Source of the DNA: Peptococcaceae bacterium
Lineage (GTDB): Bacteria > Bacillota > Dehalobacteriia > UBA7702
DNA length: 5,835 nt
Assembly (NCBI GenBank): GCA_019415505.1
Contig: DXZC01000126.1
Location: 1 to 5,835 of the forward strand
Direction of reading: 5' to 3'
Notes under the pieces: model-generated
Seen by the model: the letters and a program-made list of their open reading frames with translations, nothing else
Database searches by the model: none
Told to the model about the DNA's origin: nothing
Position numbers and translations under genes: made by a program
In this document: one piece after another, positions 5,167 to 5,835 of the stretch
Layout of the letters: every line of letters begins with the position of its first letter
Numbering within the stretch: the stretch's first letter is position 1

Positions 5167-5835
5167 ATGAAAACTCTTTTTAAAAGCAAAAAAGTATTTT
5201 TTATAGCCCTAACCGTAGTGATTGTTCTGCTTGTTCTCATAGCCTTTACCGTTTACTTCTACAATAGGGGAGGTTTCGTCCCAGCAGCCGAAGTTGAAGA
5301 GCTGTGGCCGGAAAACGGCCCCGTTGTCGCCACTATTGACGGCCGGGAATACCGCTATGACCCGGTGTATCTGTTTCGCCTAACGGGTTGTGTTTTTACG
5401 GAGGATCCGAATGTCATCACCCGTAACATATCGGAAACGGACATAGATGCAACGCCCGAAACTATTAATGCGCCCGAAAGGGTTATTTACGATATGATTA
5501 CAGTTGATAGTGAGGATTCACTTGAAAACCCAGTGGTAGCCGGAGGAATGACAATGGCGGAAAATGCCGTATTATTAGAGCTCTGGTATCGGGAGAACAC
5601 CGAGGAGTATTTGGATAGACACGTGCTGCCACATCTAATTACAAAGGCCCGAAGAGGCTATATGAACGACAGCTACACTTATTTTCATGAAAAGTACAGC
5701 GGACTTAGCGAAGCTGCAGCGCGAAAACAGGCCCAAAGTGAACTGGGGCCGGGAAATGAGTTTGGGTATAACGACTCGGAAGTCGCCTACTATCTCTTAA
5801 TGGAAAAGGCAAAGTTCAAGGCAGGTCAATCTACA
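5167..5835 (+). CDS. Membrane-anchored protein of unknown function (incomplete at window edge)
   Basis: An open frame of 223 codons continues past the right edge. It begins 6 bases after the phospholipase stop with no terminator between, so the two are probably one operon and possibly translationally coupled; the ribosome site (AGG at 5162-5164, or GGGA just before) is poor for independent initiation. The protein has a basic N-terminus (KSKK), one hydrophobic segment at ~10-32 without a clear cleavage site, then a hydrophilic, Glu-rich, mainly helical region, implying a cytoplasmic N-terminus and an external C-terminal domain. The stretch VVATIDGREYRYD, followed by helices, loosely recalls the start of SurA/PrsA-type foldase chaperone domains, but the match is too weak for a name. 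A role in folding, processing or regulating the adjacent surface phospholipase is only an inference from position. Confidence 0.8.
   Translation, partial: MKTLFKSKKVFFIALTVVIVLLVLIAFTVYFYNRGGFVPAAEVEELWPENGPVVATIDGREYRYDPVYLFRLTGCVFTEDPNVITRNISETDIDATPETINAPERVIYDMITVDSEDSLENPVVAGGMTMAENAVLLELWYRENTEEYLDRHVLPHLITKARRGYMNDSYTYFHEKYSGLSEAAARKQAQSELGPGNEFGYNDSEVAYYLLMEKAKFKAGQST

Overview
The window looks like a chromosomal segment of a Gram-positive, probably spore-forming Bacillota (Clostridia-type) bacterium of moderate G+C. This rests on a CsoR copper repressor with a Bacillus/Staphylococcus-style operator, a CotJC-like manganese catalase, consensus AGGAGG-type ribosome sites, and a secreted protein with three S-layer homology (SLH) domains fused to a clostridial-type zinc phospholipase C. 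The genus cannot be named from sequence alone.

Layout. Positions 1-2241 hold a leftward copper-resistance unit. A strong promoter carries one CsoR operator between its -35 and -10 boxes and a second just downstream of the start site. It is followed by csoR (2165-1830), then a 622-bp array of 31 degenerate ~20-bp tandem repeats (1822-1201), then the 5' two-fifths or so of a Cu(I)-exporting P-type ATPase gene, copA (1169 to the left edge). Positions 2242-3053 hold a rightward manganese catalase gene with its own leader, which contains a possible but weak PerR/Fur-like palindrome. Positions 3054-3426 are intergenic: a 17-bp-stem terminator, then a leader with two exact 14-bp direct repeats 21 bp apart and a consensus -10 box. 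Positions 3427-5160 encode the SLH-phospholipase C protein. Six bases later begins a membrane-anchored protein of unknown function (5167 to the right edge, incomplete).

How the genes work together. csoR and copA form a standard copper-sensing and export pair: Cu(I) binding should release CsoR from its operators and allow expression of the exporter. The Mn catalase removes hydrogen peroxide, which fits next to copper defence because copper promotes oxidative damage, but it is divergently transcribed and co-regulation is not shown. The SLH-phospholipase and the downstream membrane protein are probably one operon with a cell-surface role.

The most unusual structure is the csoR-copA spacer. Many unit junctions form perfect short hairpins around a TAG or TAA loop. 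The arm sequences change from junction to junction while remaining complementary, which suggests that pairing rather than primary sequence is maintained. I do not recognise this array as a described element. Second is the phospholipase: all eight side-chain zinc ligands of the alpha-toxin family are visible, but the domain lies behind ~300 residues of SLH sequence, so the N-terminal tryptophan used as a zinc ligand in this family would not be free unless the protein is cut.
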